In this document: piece after piece, positions 53,547 to 63,991 of the stretch
How the letters are laid out: each line of letters starts with the position of its first letter
How positions within the stretch are numbered: position 1 is the first letter of the stretch
NCBI RefSeq assembly: GCF_014201835.1
Contig: NZ_JACHFH010000011.1
Location: forward strand, 1-64,000
Direction: 5' to 3'
Source: Pectinatus brassicae
GTDB lineage: Bacteria > Bacillota > Negativicutes > Selenomonadales > Selenomonadaceae
DNA length: 64,000 bases
Notes under the pieces: model-generated
Told to the model about the DNA's origin: nothing
Seen by the model: the letters and a program-made list of their open reading frames with translations, nothing else
Databases searched by the model: none
Translations under genes and position numbers: made by a program

Positions 53547-53999
53547 ATGAGCAATAAAATTACTATTGATGATTTAACACAAAAACTCAAAGGACCGCAT
53601 CATAAAATCACGCCACAGAGAAAAATAGTGTTGGAAGTTTTTATTGAAAATCCCGGTGAACATTTAAGCGCAGAAGATGTTCACTATATTTTGCGTGATA
53701 AAGGTTATGATATTGGTCTTGCCACCGTATATCGCAGTTTGGAATTATTATCCGATCTTTCTATATTACAAAAAAATGATTTTGGCGATGGCTGTCGTCG
53801 TTATGAACTTAATACAGCTACGGCCGATGCTCATCAACACCATCATTTAATTTGTGTTAGCTGTGGTAAAGTTGCTGAATTTGCTGATGATTTACTTGAC
53901 GAACTGGAAGATGATATTATGAAAAAAAGTAATTTTAAAATTACCGATCATCAGGTTACTTTTTATGGATATTGCAGTAAATGCCAGAAGAAAAAATAA
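53547..53999 (+). CDS. Fur-family transcriptional regulator
   Basis: A 150-residue Fur protein: winged HTH with ITPQRKIVLEVFIENPGEHLSAEDVHYILRDKG and IGLATVYRSLELLSDL, metal site HQHHHLICVSCGK and a second CxxC in CSKCQKK (structural zinc). Fur, PerR and Zur cannot be told apart reliably by eye; the residue set leans to Fur. GAGAGGGG precedes the ATG at 53547; the longer frame from 53496 lacks support. Overlaps the next gene by 19 bases. Confidence 0.9.
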   Translation: MSNKITIDDLTQKLKGPHHKITPQRKIVLEVFIENPGEHLSAEDVHYILRDKGYDIGLATVYRSLELLSDLSILQKNDFGDGCRRYELNTATADAHQHHHLICVSCGKVAEFADDLLDELEDDIMKKSNFKITDHQVTFYGYCSKCQKKK

Positions 54000-55474
54000 A
54001 TATAAAAGAACTTGTCCTAAATAATGAAAAAGAAGTTGTTTATAAAATTGTAAAAGAAATATTAGTCTTATTTAAGATTGATATTACAAATACAGATAGT
54101 ACCTATGACAGCATTGAAATATGCAATACTGAACAAAATTGTATTCCTGTTGCTGTTACTACGAAAATAATATTTAAAACAGGCGCTAATAGTATTTGTT
54201 TGCAAAAAAAATCAATAGCAGATAACGATGAAAAACCACGTGCTGCAATAAATCGCTTAATAAAATGGAATTTATATCACTTGTTAAGTGAACAGTTTGG
54301 CAGTGTTATCGCCCCCTGGGGAATTTTACACGGTGTCCGTCCGACCAAGATTGTTCATCGTTATATTGAGGCCGGCTATAACCGTGCTCAAATAATCGAT
54401 AAATTTATAAAAAATTATGCTGTAACTGAGGATAAAGCACTTTTATTAACAGATATTGCTTATAAACAGCTGCCAATATTGCAGACTTCTGATAAAAATA
54501 CCATAAGTATTTATATTGGAATTCCATTTTGTCTATCCAGATGTCTCTATTGTTCGTTTCCTTCTAATTTGTTACCGGACAGCTCTGTTTTAGATGCTTT
54601 TATGCAAGCTTTGAGCAGTGAAATTGCTGTGTTAAAACAACTTATAGCGCAATATTCTTTAAAGGTTCAGACAATATATATTGGCGGTGGTACGCCAACT
54701 AGTCTGCCGGAAAAATATTTCTCCGATCTATTAAGACAAGCCAACAAATTGAAAACTAACGATACAATCGAATTTACGGTAGAAGCTGGACGTCCCGATT
54801 CTATAAATAAAGAAAAAATCGACTTAATGCAAACATATAATGTCAGCCGAATTAGTGTTAATCCACAAACTATGCAGGATAAAACATTAAAAGTCATTGG
54901 TCGTAAACATACTGCGCAGGATATTATTGATACCTATAATGAGATTCGCCAGATTACTACTGCTAAAGTAAATATGGATTTAATAATAGGCTTGCCTGGG
55001 GAAACAGCAGCAGATGTAGAAGATACCTTAAATAAAGTCATAGCTATGGCACCAGATGATATAACGGTCCATGCTTTAGCTATTAAAAAAGGTTCCTACT
55101 TAAAACTGCATCAGACTGATATTAATATACCTGACGATGATACAGCTAGAAATATGGCAGCAATAGCTTCAAAGCTATTATCCCAAAATGGTTATAGTCC
55201 ATATTACTTATATCGTCAAGGTTATATGAGCGGACAGCTTGAAAATATTGGCTATTGCTTGAAAAATTCAGCAAGTATTTACAACGTACAAATAATGAGT
55301 GAAAAGCAGACAATATTAGGGATAGGCGGTAATGCTTCGACAAAGGTTGTTGCTCCGTCTGGAACTTATTTAAAGACGCTGTTTAATCCTAAAGATTTAA
55401 AAACTTATTTACAAAGCGTCAACGAATACAGTATGCGGCGTATTTCCTTGATGGAAGAAGTATATGAAAAATAA
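53981..55474 (+). CDS. hemZ: HemZ/HemN-like coproporphyrinogen dehydrogenase-type radical SAM protein
   Basis: A 497-residue radical SAM enzyme: an N-terminal HemZ-specific region (about 1-165), then the cluster motif CLSRCLYCSF (CxxxCxxC) near 180-190, IYIGGGTPTSLPEKYF, RISVNPQTMQDKTLKVIGR and DLIIGLPGETAADV. Often annotated as oxygen-independent coproporphyrinogen III oxidase; the HemZ branch is not always proven to act in haem synthesis. It overlaps fur by 19 bases, so it is probably translationally coupled to it. Confidence 0.88.
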   Translation: MPEEKINIKELVLNNEKEVVYKIVKEILVLFKIDITNTDSTYDSIEICNTEQNCIPVAVTTKIIFKTGANSICLQKKSIADNDEKPRAAINRLIKWNLYHLLSEQFGSVIAPWGILHGVRPTKIVHRYIEAGYNRAQIIDKFIKNYAVTEDKALLLTDIAYKQLPILQTSDKNTISIYIGIPFCLSRCLYCSFPSNLLPDSSVLDAFMQALSSEIAVLKQLIAQYSLKVQTIYIGGGTPTSLPEKYFSDLLRQANKLKTNDTIEFTVEAGRPDSINKEKIDLMQTYNVSRISVNPQTMQDKTLKVIGRKHTAQDIIDTYNEIRQITTAKVNMDLIIGLPGETAADVEDTLNKVIAMAPDDITVHALAIKKGSYLKLHQTDINIPDDDTARNMAAIASKLLSQNGYSPYYLYRQGYMSGQLENIGYCLKNSASIYNVQIMSEKQTILGIGGNASTKVVAPSGTYLKTLFNPKDLKTYLQSVNEYSMRRISLMEEVYEK

Positions 55475-55486
55475 GGGGAGATATTT

Positions 55487-56752
55487 ATGCTAACAAGTGT
55501 TCCACGCGGGACAAAAGATATTTTACCAGATACCATTCACCAATGGTTGTATTTGGAAGAAAAAATTAGAGAACTTTGTGCTAAATATGGATTTAATGAA
55601 ATCCGGACACCACTTTTTGAGCATACAGAATTATTTTTACGCGGTATTGGTGAAACTACTGATGTTGTAGAAAAAGAAATGTATACTTTTGAAGATAGAG
55701 GCGGCCGCAGTATAACTTTACGCCCGGAAAATACAGCCTCGGCAGTTAGAGCTTATTTACAAAATAAACTTTATGCCGATAATAATCTGACCAAGTTATT
55801 TTATATTGGCTCGATGTTTCGTTATGATAAACCGCAGGCTGGGCGTTATCGTGAATTTCATCAATTTGGAGTTGAAGCTATTGGTGAACAGAATCCATTG
55901 ATGGATGCCGAAGTTATCAGCCTTGGTGCAGATTTTCTCAAGGAACTTGGGCTTACCGATGTTATATTAAAAATTAACTCTGTAGGCTGTCCGAAATGTC
56001 GTCCTGTTTATCGGGAAAAATTACAGGCTTTTTTCAAAGATAAATTTGAACATTTATGCAAAGATTGTCAATCAAGATTCGATAGGAATCCATTGCGAAT
56101 ACTTGATTGCAAAAATCCTACCTGTAAAGAATTATCTGTGGGTGTTCCTGAAATAACTGACTGTTTGTGTGATGAATGTGCTGATCATTTTGAGCATCTT
56201 CAGCATCATTTAAAAGCAATTGGTGTTGATTTTGTGCTGGATCCGCGTTTAGTACGCGGCCTCGATTATTACACCAAAACTGCTTTTGAATTTAAATATA
56301 CTCCGCTTGGAGCTCAAAGTGCTGTACTTGGTGGTGGTCGCTATGACGGACTCATTGAAGAATGCGGTGGAAACCCAACACCCGCTGTAGGTTTTGCTAC
56401 AGGCCTGGAACGTGTATTATTAGCATTAGAAACTCAGCAGCTGCTACCGAAAAATAAGGAAAAATGCACGGTCTTTATAGTTGCTATGGGCGATAAAGCC
56501 AAAGAACCAGCATTTAAATTATTGCATGAGTTGCGCAGTAAAAATATTGCAGCCCTCATGGATTATGCTGGTCGCAGTATGAAGGCACAAATGAAACAGG
56601 CTAACAAACATAATGCTCAATATGCCATTATATTAGGCGAAGATGAAATCGATAAACAAATTGCTACTGTTAGAAATATGAACGATAGTGAACAAATGGA
56701 AATACCATTTGATACATTAATAGATAAGATTATTTTTGAGGTGAATAAATAA
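55487..56752 (+). CDS. hisS: histidyl-tRNA synthetase
   Basis: A 421-residue class II synthetase: VPRGTKDILP, EIRTPLFEHTELFLRGIG, TLRPENTASAVRAYL (motif 2 region), FYIGSMFRYDKPQAGRYREFHQFGVE split, LVRGLDYYTKTAFEF and VGFATGLERVLLAL, then an anticodon-binding domain. Paired with aspS as in Bacillus. RBS GGGGAG before the ATG. Confidence 0.97.
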   Translation: MLTSVPRGTKDILPDTIHQWLYLEEKIRELCAKYGFNEIRTPLFEHTELFLRGIGETTDVVEKEMYTFEDRGGRSITLRPENTASAVRAYLQNKLYADNNLTKLFYIGSMFRYDKPQAGRYREFHQFGVEAIGEQNPLMDAEVISLGADFLKELGLTDVILKINSVGCPKCRPVYREKLQAFFKDKFEHLCKDCQSRFDRNPLRILDCKNPTCKELSVGVPEITDCLCDECADHFEHLQHHLKAIGVDFVLDPRLVRGLDYYTKTAFEFKYTPLGAQSAVLGGGRYDGLIEECGGNPTPAVGFATGLERVLLALETQQLLPKNKEKCTVFIVAMGDKAKEPAFKLLHELRSKNIAALMDYAGRSMKAQMKQANKHNAQYAIILGEDEIDKQIATVRNMNDSEQMEIPFDTLIDKIIFEVNK

Positions 56753-56754
56753 TA

Positions 56755-58569
56755 ATGGAAACATTAGAAGGAATGTCCCGTACACATCATTGCGGGTTAA
56801 TCAGCAAGGAAGATGTTGGCAAAGAAGTTGTTATCTGTGGTTGGGTATCACGTCGTCGTGACCATGGTGGATTGATATTTGTTGATCTGCGTGATCGCTC
56901 AGGTTTAGTGCAGACTGTATTTGCTGAAGATAAAATGGGGGCAGAAGCTTTTCATAAGGCTGAAACATTACGCTCTGAATTTGTTATCGCTGTTCGCGGT
57001 AAAGTAAGTCATCGTTCAGAAGAAACTGTTAATCCTCATATGCAAACAGGCGAATTTGAAATATATTGTGAAGAATTACGTGTATTAAATTCGGCTAAAA
57101 CTCCACCTTTTTACATACAAGATAACATTGATGTAGATGAAACACTGCGCTTAAAATACAGATATCTTGACTTACGTCGTCCGGAAATGCAAAAAAACCT
57201 TATTCTTAGACATCGTGTTACCAAAATAATGCGCGATTATTTTGATAGAAACGGTTTCTTAGAAATAGAAACACCTATGCTTACCAAAAGTACACCAGAA
57301 GGCGCACGTGACTTTTTAGTACCAAGCCGTTTAAATCCTGGTAAATTTTTTGCATTACCACAATCACCACAGATTTTCAAACAGATCTTAATGCTTGCTG
57401 GCTATGAAAAATACTTCCAAATCGTACGTTGTTTCCGTGATGAAGATTTACGCGCTGACCGTCAGCCGGAATTTACCCAGCTTGATATTGAAATGTCCTT
57501 TGTCGACCAGGAATATATTTTAACTACCATGGAAAAAATGGTAATAGAATTATTTAATGATTCTATTGGCGCTAAAGTAAATGGCCCATTCTTGCGTATG
57601 ACATGGCAGGATGCCATGGACAGATTTGGTTCCGATAAACCAGACCTTCGTTTTGGTATGGAATTAATGGATATATCCGAACATGTCCGAGGCTCTGAAT
57701 TTAAAGTATTTGAATCAGTATTACAAAATGGTGGACAGGTAAAAGTTATCAATGTTGAAGATTATGCTAATATTCCTCGCCGTGAACTTGATGGCTTAGT
57801 AGAATATGTTAAAAATTATGGAGCTAAAGGGTTAGCATGGATTCAATATACTGATACGGAAGTGAAATCACCATTTAAAAAATTCTACTCTGAAGAAACT
57901 TTTGAAAACATTAAGAAAGCTACTGGGGCTAAAACAGGTGACTTATTATTGGTCGTTGCTGACAAACCACTTGTTGTTGCTCAGGCCTTAGGCGAATTAC
58001 GTTTAGAAATGGGCCGCAGAAGAAATCTTATTGATGCTGATAAATTATCCTTCTTATGGGTTATTGACTTCCCAATGTTTGAATATGATGAAGATGGCAA
58101 ACGCTGGAAAGCTATGCATCATCCATTTACTGCTCCATGTGAAGAAGATGTTCAATATTTATCAACCGATCCTGGTCGCGTCAAAGCTAAAGCTTATGAT
58201 ATGGTACTTAACGGTACAGAAATTGGTGGCGGCAGCCTGCGTATCTATAACAGCGATTTACAGGAAAAAGTATTTGAAGCAATCGGTCTTACTCCGGAAG
58301 AAGCACATGCTAAATTTGGTTTTATGCTTGATGCATTCCAATATGGCACACCACCGCATGGTGGATTGGCATTTGGACTTGACCGCTTAGTCATGATTAT
58401 GGCTAAACGCAGCTCAATTCGTGATGTCATTGCGTTCCCTAAGACACAGAGTGCTTCTTGTCTTATGACTCAGGCTCCTTCTGATGTCGACAATAAACAA
58501 CTACGTGACCTTTCAATCAAAACAACTGTTGCTGCTAAAAAACAGCATAAAGAAAATAACGAAGACTGA
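56755..58569 (+). CDS. aspS: aspartyl-tRNA synthetase, bacterial type
   Basis: A 604-residue class IIb synthetase: N-terminal OB anticodon-binding domain (VVICGWVSRRRDHGGLIFVDLRDRSG split), motif 2 FRDEDLRADRQPEFTQLDIEMSF split, the bacterial GAD insertion (about 290-415) and motif 3 GLAFGLDRLVMIM. Two bases after hisS. Confidence 0.97.
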   Translation: METLEGMSRTHHCGLISKEDVGKEVVICGWVSRRRDHGGLIFVDLRDRSGLVQTVFAEDKMGAEAFHKAETLRSEFVIAVRGKVSHRSEETVNPHMQTGEFEIYCEELRVLNSAKTPPFYIQDNIDVDETLRLKYRYLDLRRPEMQKNLILRHRVTKIMRDYFDRNGFLEIETPMLTKSTPEGARDFLVPSRLNPGKFFALPQSPQIFKQILMLAGYEKYFQIVRCFRDEDLRADRQPEFTQLDIEMSFVDQEYILTTMEKMVIELFNDSIGAKVNGPFLRMTWQDAMDRFGSDKPDLRFGMELMDISEHVRGSEFKVFESVLQNGGQVKVINVEDYANIPRRELDGLVEYVKNYGAKGLAWIQYTDTEVKSPFKKFYSEETFENIKKATGAKTGDLLLVVADKPLVVAQALGELRLEMGRRRNLIDADKLSFLWVIDFPMFEYDEDGKRWKAMHHPFTAPCEEDVQYLSTDPGRVKAKAYDMVLNGTEIGGGSLRIYNSDLQEKVFEAIGLTPEEAHAKFGFMLDAFQYGTPPHGGLAFGLDRLVMIMAKRSSIRDVIAFPKTQSASCLMTQAPSDVDNKQLRDLSIKTTVAAKKQHKENNED

Positions 58570-58574
58570 TATAA

Positions 58575-58610
58575 AGGACTATCACATTGAAACTGTGATA
58601 GTCCTATCTT
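58575..58610 (+). terminator. hairpin after aspS
   Basis: A 12-bp perfect stem AGGACTATCACA/TGTGATAGTCCT with a seven-base loop; only a weak ATCTT follows, so termination may be partial. Confidence 0.65.
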
Positions 58611-58627
58611 AATTTATGGAGGGAAAT

Positions 58628-59026
58628 ATGGAAATAAAGATGGCTCCTATTGGTTTTATTGAATCAGAATATAGCTATATTACAGATATCCCTAAACAAA
58701 GCTTTTATAATTATGACACTACTGCTAAAATCGTGTTGCTTCCCGAATATGAACAAGGGCTTACAGGACTGCAAACAGGACAAATGATAAATATCATATT
58801 TTATTTTCATAAATCAAGTCAAGCACCGCTAATTCAATTTCCACATGGCAGTAATAAAGAAACCGGTGTTTTTAATATCCGTTCACCACATCGTCCCAAT
58901 CATATTGGTATATCCCGGGCAAAAATTATAAAAATAAACAAAAATGAACTTTATTTTGCTGGAGTAGATATGCTTAATGATACACCAGTACTTGATATTA
59001 AGCCCATAATCTTGTCGGAAAGCTAA
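58628..59026 (+). CDS. trmO: TsaA/YaeB-family tRNA methyltransferase TrmO
   Basis: A 132-residue protein of the TsaA beta-barrel family: MAPIGFIESEY at the start and the signature GVFNIRSPHRPNHIGISRAKI in the middle. E. coli TrmO N6-methylates t6A37 of threonine tRNAs with SAM; this short form lacks the C-terminal extension of E. coli. GGAGGG lies before the ATG at 58628, making an in-frame ATG at 58616 unlikely. Confidence 0.85.
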   Translation: MEIKMAPIGFIESEYSYITDIPKQSFYNYDTTAKIVLLPEYEQGLTGLQTGQMINIIFYFHKSSQAPLIQFPHGSNKETGVFNIRSPHRPNHIGISRAKIIKINKNELYFAGVDMLNDTPVLDIKPIILSES

Positions 59027-59092
59027 TACTCAGTATATAATATAAATAATATCATTCGATTTATATAAAGCTATAGTTTGTAGGTGAAATAA

Positions 59093-61147
59093 GTGAATTT
59101 TGAACAAGGTATCCAATTTATAAAAGGAGTTGGTCCTAAAAAAGCCCAAATCTTAAAAAGTTTGGGAATAGAAAATATTTATGATTTAGTAACATACTAT
59201 CCCAAGCGTTATAGTGACCAAAGTGAAGTAACACCGATTGCTATGCTTAATCCTAATGAAACAGTGAATATTGCCGGTCGCATTCTAACCATTCAGGAAA
59301 AAAGTACGCACCGCGGTATGAAAATAACTACGGCTATTTTAGTTGATACAACAGGCTCAATCCAAATTGTCTGGTTTAATCAGCCTTTTATAAAAAAAAC
59401 ATTAAAGATAAATGACGAAATCTTTGTGAAAGGTAAAACAGGCTATGCTTATGGTGGCTATGGACAACTAGCAATAAAGCAGGTCATAAATTACTTTAAA
59501 TCAGAAGACAGTAACGCTCAATATAAATTCGCACCTTTATATGCACTACCAGAATTTATCAAGCCTAAGTTCTTTCGAACTATGATGCAAAACATCATTG
59601 ATTCCATGGAATCAATTCCTAATGCATTGCCGCAAAACATTATTGATAAATATAATTTACTTGATAAACTCACGGCATTACAGCAGATTCATTTTCCTAA
59701 TAATAAACAGGACTTGACTGTAGCACGACAGACATTGATATTCGAAGAATTATTTTTAATACAATGTGGTCTTATTTATATGCGCAAATTAAGCCAACAA
59801 AAAAAGGCCGGTATTCGTTATTTATCAAATGATAAATTAGTTGCCAAATTACTGCAAAATTTACCTTTTGCTTTGACAGCTGATCAAAATAAAGCTTGGC
59901 ATGAAATATATAGTGATATGGAAAAAAATATTCCTATGCAGCGCTTACTACAAGGGGATGTTGGCTCAGGTAAAACTGTTATCGCTATGCTGGCTCTGAT
60001 TAAAGCTGTAGAAAATGGTTATCAGGGTGCACTCATGGCGCCTACTGAAGTTTTGGCAAAACAACATCTGCAAAGTTTTGAATTGCTTCTAGCTCCACTA
60101 GGTATCAAAGTTGGCTTATTGACAGGAAGTCTGTCTGCTAAAGAACATCGCATCGCTTTAGAAAATATTGCTGCTGGCGATTGGCAGATAGTTATCGGAA
60201 CTCATGCCCTAATACAGGATAAAGTAGAATTTAACAAATTAGGTCTTGTCGTAACTGATGAACAGCATCGTTTTGGTGTTGCCCAAAGGGCACGTTTAGA
60301 AAATAAAGCTACAGCTATGCCTGATGTGCTAGTAATGACAGCTACACCTATTCCTCGTACTATGACCCTTACCGTATATGGTGATCTTGACGTTTCCAGC
60401 ATTTATCATTTACCACCAGGCCGGCAGCCTATACGCACTTTTCTGCGAACCGAGGAAGCACGGCCTAAAATATATAAATTTGTTCATGACCAGATAGATG
60501 CTGGACGTCAAGCATATGTAGTATGCCCGCTTATTGAACTATCTGACAATATAAAGTCCACATCTGTTGAAGAAATTTATGATGAATTGTCTAATGGTGT
60601 TTTTCATGATATAAAATGTGCATTATTACATGGTAAATTGTCTGCCAATGAAAAAGAAGACATTATGCAGCGCTTTTGCAGCAATGAAATAAAATTGCTT
60701 ATCTCTACAACAGTAATTGAAGTAGGAGTAAATATCCCTAATGCATCAGTAATGGTAGTGGAAGGTGCTGATAGGTTTGGGTTGGCCCAACTGCATCAGC
60801 TGCGTGGTCGTATCGGACGCGGAGAATACAAGTCATATTGTATCTTATTATCTAATAATAAGAATGATAACTCAAAACAGCGATTAGAACTTATGGAAAA
60901 AGTGAGCGATGGCTTTAAACTGGCTGAAGAGGATTTAAAGCTGCGTGGTCCAGGACAGTTTTTCGGTTCCATGCAGCATGGACTGCCTGATTTAAAGATT
61001 GCTGATGTATTTAATGATGCGGCAATTTTATTACAGGCTCGAACTGCTGCCGAAAAATATTGTCAGGATAAAAATAATCTATATACCATAAATAAAATCA
61101 TTCAACTGCAATATAAAAACAACTTTCTACACATTAATGATGTTTAA
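59093..61147 (+). CDS. recG: ATP-dependent DNA helicase RecG
   Basis: A 684-residue helicase: wedge/OB domain (about 1-150), Walker A LLQGDVGSGKTVIAMLAL (about 275-290), DEQHRFGVAQRA (motif II variant of RecG), VMTATPIPRTMTLTVYGDLD, and motif VI LHQLRGRIGRGEYKSYC. It reverses stalled forks. The start is GTG at 59093 with AGGTG upstream. Confidence 0.96.
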   Translation: MNFEQGIQFIKGVGPKKAQILKSLGIENIYDLVTYYPKRYSDQSEVTPIAMLNPNETVNIAGRILTIQEKSTHRGMKITTAILVDTTGSIQIVWFNQPFIKKTLKINDEIFVKGKTGYAYGGYGQLAIKQVINYFKSEDSNAQYKFAPLYALPEFIKPKFFRTMMQNIIDSMESIPNALPQNIIDKYNLLDKLTALQQIHFPNNKQDLTVARQTLIFEELFLIQCGLIYMRKLSQQKKAGIRYLSNDKLVAKLLQNLPFALTADQNKAWHEIYSDMEKNIPMQRLLQGDVGSGKTVIAMLALIKAVENGYQGALMAPTEVLAKQHLQSFELLLAPLGIKVGLLTGSLSAKEHRIALENIAAGDWQIVIGTHALIQDKVEFNKLGLVVTDEQHRFGVAQRARLENKATAMPDVLVMTATPIPRTMTLTVYGDLDVSSIYHLPPGRQPIRTFLRTEEARPKIYKFVHDQIDAGRQAYVVCPLIELSDNIKSTSVEEIYDELSNGVFHDIKCALLHGKLSANEKEDIMQRFCSNEIKLLISTTVIEVGVNIPNASVMVVEGADRFGLAQLHQLRGRIGRGEYKSYCILLSNNKNDNSKQRLELMEKVSDGFKLAEEDLKLRGPGQFFGSMQHGLPDLKIADVFNDAAILLQARTAAEKYCQDKNNLYTINKIIQLQYKNNFLHINDV

Positions 61148-61641
61148 TAGTAGATATTATTAGAATATAATTATATTCTATCATTCGATAAAAATATCAA
61201 GCAATATGTATTATACGATAATTATACATTATAAATAATAATTATCTATATCAGCAAATTGTAACTAATATTTATTATTAAACGGTAATCGTAATGACAA
61301 AATATGTAATATTATTTAAGTTAATAATTTTATTATTTTTACAGCAAATGCCTTATCGTTTATATATATTCCGTGTACGAATAAAACGACGTTTTTCATA
61401 TATTTATACACGATTTATTTTTTCTTGGCTTAAAACTTAAATTTAAAAGCGAAATTTAAAGGTGAAATTATCGTTTTCGAATGTTTGTTAAATACAAAAG
61501 ATTTTTCTGTTCTATTATTTTTATAGCACATATTTTGTTTTAAAAAAATATGTGCTATAATATATCTATTCTAAGTCCTACTTCATAAAAAATAGGACTT
61601 AGAATGATATTAACATCAATAAATACAAGGATGTCTTAATA
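61148..61641. promoter_or_regulatory. AT-rich region of 494 bp upstream of the recombinase, with a perfect inverted repeat
   Basis: Mostly featureless AT-rich DNA. Before the recombinase gene there is TGCTATAAT (-10, near 61551-61559), followed at 61569-61604 by perfect 12-base arms TTCTAAGTCCTA/TAGGACTTAGAA separated by 12 bases. The repeat lies at the start of the mRNA: either a leader hairpin or an operator. No T-run follows, so it is not a classical terminator. Confidence 0.55.
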
Positions 61642-62649
61642 ATGGAAAACATAAAAACTTTGGCTGCCATTCCGGAAAATTTTATGGCTATACCTGATTA
61701 TATTCCTGAATACGAAATAAATCACAATACTTTTATCCTCAATTATAAGACTTTTTTAGTTCGCTATCTGTCACATGGATCTCCTTCAGAAGATACTATG
61801 CGCAATTATTGTTCTACTATCGATAATTATATAGAATGGTGTCGCTTCAATAAACGTCATCCATTAAAAATAAATGAATATGAATTCACTTATTATCGCG
61901 ATATGCTCGTGCGCTTAAAAATGAAAAAAGGCAGTATAAAAAGTAAGCTTAATGCTATTCGCCAATTTTATAATACAGCTATAAAACTTAAACTTATTGA
62001 AGAAAACCCTGCTCAAGATATCGGCATAAAAGCCTATGAACCAAACGATATCTCACCTTTAAAATTTCTTACTGTTGATAAATTAGAACATTTATTATCT
62101 ATTATTCCTGACGGTGACAATCATGTTGAAAACATCCGCGATAAAGCTATGATTATGCTTATGGCCTTGGAAGGATTGCGTACAATAGAAATATATCGCC
62201 TCTCAACAGCTGATATTGATTGGCACGTAAAAACCATATATATTCATGGTAAAGGACATAATGACTTTATTTATCCACGCGAAGATGTACTAAAATATCT
62301 AAAATATTATCTGCAGGAACGCTATGTTGATATAGATAAACCAGATAAATTAGGGGAGCCGGTATTTACAGCTATAGGCAATCGCAATAAAGGCGGCCGC
62401 ATGGATCGCCGTAATATCAGGCGTAATATTGATAAATGGCTTGATTCAGCTGGTTATAAAAAGAAGGGTATCAGTTGCCATATGTTGCGCCATACCTGTG
62501 GTACATTGCTCTATAGTAAAACTAAGGATCTACAAATTGTAAAACAAGTGTTACGACACAGTGATATTAACATTACAAGTAAATATGCTCATGTCTTTAG
62601 CCAGATGGATAATCGTTATACTTCTGATATTGATTTTAATAATAAATAA
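61642..62649 (+). CDS. tyrosine recombinase (XerC/XerD-like integrase)
   Basis: A 335-residue tyrosine recombinase with a SAM-like core-binding domain (about 25-125) and the catalytic domain. Catalytic residues: Arg in LEGLRTIEIYRL, Lys/beta-hairpin KTIYIHGKGHNDFIYP, His-x-x-Arg in HMLRHTCGTLLY, His in LRHSDINITSKYAHV with the Tyr in SKYAHV. It could be the chromosomal Xer recombinase or a mobile-element integrase; no att repeats or cargo are apparent, and no dif-like sequence was found near it. Confidence 0.88.
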   Translation: MENIKTLAAIPENFMAIPDYIPEYEINHNTFILNYKTFLVRYLSHGSPSEDTMRNYCSTIDNYIEWCRFNKRHPLKINEYEFTYYRDMLVRLKMKKGSIKSKLNAIRQFYNTAIKLKLIEENPAQDIGIKAYEPNDISPLKFLTVDKLEHLLSIIPDGDNHVENIRDKAMIMLMALEGLRTIEIYRLSTADIDWHVKTIYIHGKGHNDFIYPREDVLKYLKYYLQERYVDIDKPDKLGEPVFTAIGNRNKGGRMDRRNIRRNIDKWLDSAGYKKKGISCHMLRHTCGTLLYSKTKDLQIVKQVLRHSDINITSKYAHVFSQMDNRYTSDIDFNNK

Positions 62650-62911
62650 ACGATACTAAAATACAATAATAATTATTAGCTTATTATTTATACAAAATCA
62701 GCATTACTATTGAATACTAAATATTTATTAGTAATATTGATCTTATATTTTTTTAAAATATAAGACTTGTATATGCTAAAAGAAATCATTATTAATTAGT
62801 AATAGGTTAGTAGCTACTGATAAAAGTGTGTGTAAAAAACAATTCTGAAAATTTATTCTTTAAAATAAATCATTGGTTCTATTAAGCTCAGCATTATAAT
62901 AATAATCTTTT
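62650..62911. other. intergenic region with two hairpins between convergent genes
   Basis: TCTTATATTTT/AAAATATAAGA (62741-62751 with 62755-62765) is a perfect 11-bp stem, and TACTAA/TTAGTA lies just before it. They probably end the convergent recombinase and kinase transcripts; T-runs are poor. Confidence 0.45.
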
Positions 62912-63991
62912 TTATAAATTAGGAACTGAGAAAAAAAATGTTGCACCATCTCCTGATTTTCCGGTGAGCCATGCTTTCCCACCTTGTCGTTGCAATATAC
63001 GTTGACAAATAGCCAGTCCAACACCGTTACCTTCAAATTCTTTATTGGAATGAAGTCGTTCTAACACATGAAACAAACGATCCGCATATTTCATATCAAA
63101 GCCTACTCCGTTATCAGCAACAGAAAAAATAATATAATTTTCTAGTACTTCAAAATCAATATGAATAACTGCACATTTTTCTTTCCGTGTATATTTTAAA
63201 GCATTAGATAAAATATTTTGAAATAAAAGTTTGAACAAAACAGGATCGCCCTGTATTATTGGTAAATCTTCCACTTGAAAACAAATTTGACGCTCACCTT
63301 CCAAGGTAGATAATTCTTTAAAAACAGTATAAAAAAGGGTTTTAGTGTCAATTTTACTAATACTTATTTTTTGACTGCCCGCATGGGAAAATCCTAATAA
63401 GTGATCGATAATACCAGTAACCTCTGCAACTTTTTCCTGTATATTTTTTGCTAACTCTTCTTCATCATTAGTGAATTTTGTACAGCAATCCTCCAATAAA
63501 AAATCGATTAATTTTTTGATAGATAACAGCGGTGATTTTAAGTCATGCGCTACAGAATAGCAAAATGCATCAAGATTATTATAAGCATTTTTTAAATCTT
63601 CAGTTTGTTGTATAAGCTTTAACTGAGTATTAACACGGGCTATTAATTCAGCAGGTTTAAAAGGTTTTGTAACATAATCCTGTGCACCAAGTTCAAATGC
63701 TTTTTTTATACTTTCTTCATCATTACTGGCTGTTAAAAAAATAATTGGGATACTACTATATTGATGATTATTTTTTAATACCTGGCAAAAATCAAAACCA
63801 TTCATTTCCGGCATGCTTACATCAAGCAGTATTAGATTTGGCAATTGATTCTGCAATAGTTTTAAAGCGGCATTAGCACTTTTTGCTATTCTAATAGAAA
63901 AATATGAACGCTTTAATATATGGCTTACCAATTCAATACTTGCTGCTGAATCATCAATAATAAGAATTTGTTTTTCGTAAGGAACAGACAT
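62912..63991 (-). CDS. response-regulator receiver/histidine kinase hybrid
   Basis: A 359-residue cytosolic two-component protein: an N-terminal REC domain (about 8-122; phospho-acceptor Asp in LILLDVSMPEMNGFDF, Lys in YVTKPFKP), a HisKA dimerisation helix with the phospho-His in SVAHDLKSPLL (about 148), and an HATPase_c domain (N box QNILSNALKYT, G1 VADNGVGFDMKY, G2 GNGVGLAIC). No sensor or membrane segment; the REC domain comes first, so it probably takes part in a phosphorelay. The partner is not in the window. Start ATG at 63991, nine bases from the window edge. Confidence 0.88.
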   Translation of the reverse strand: MSVPYEKQILIIDDSAASIELVSHILKRSYFSIRIAKSANAALKLLQNQLPNLILLDVSMPEMNGFDFCQVLKNNHQYSSIPIIFLTASNDEESIKKAFELGAQDYVTKPFKPAELIARVNTQLKLIQQTEDLKNAYNNLDAFCYSVAHDLKSPLLSIKKLIDFLLEDCCTKFTNDEEELAKNIQEKVAEVTGIIDHLLGFSHAGSQKISISKIDTKTLFYTVFKELSTLEGERQICFQVEDLPIIQGDPVLFKLLFQNILSNALKYTRKEKCAVIHIDFEVLENYIIFSVADNGVGFDMKYADRLFHVLERLHSNKEFEGNGVGLAICQRILQRQGGKAWLTGKSGDGATFFFSVPNL

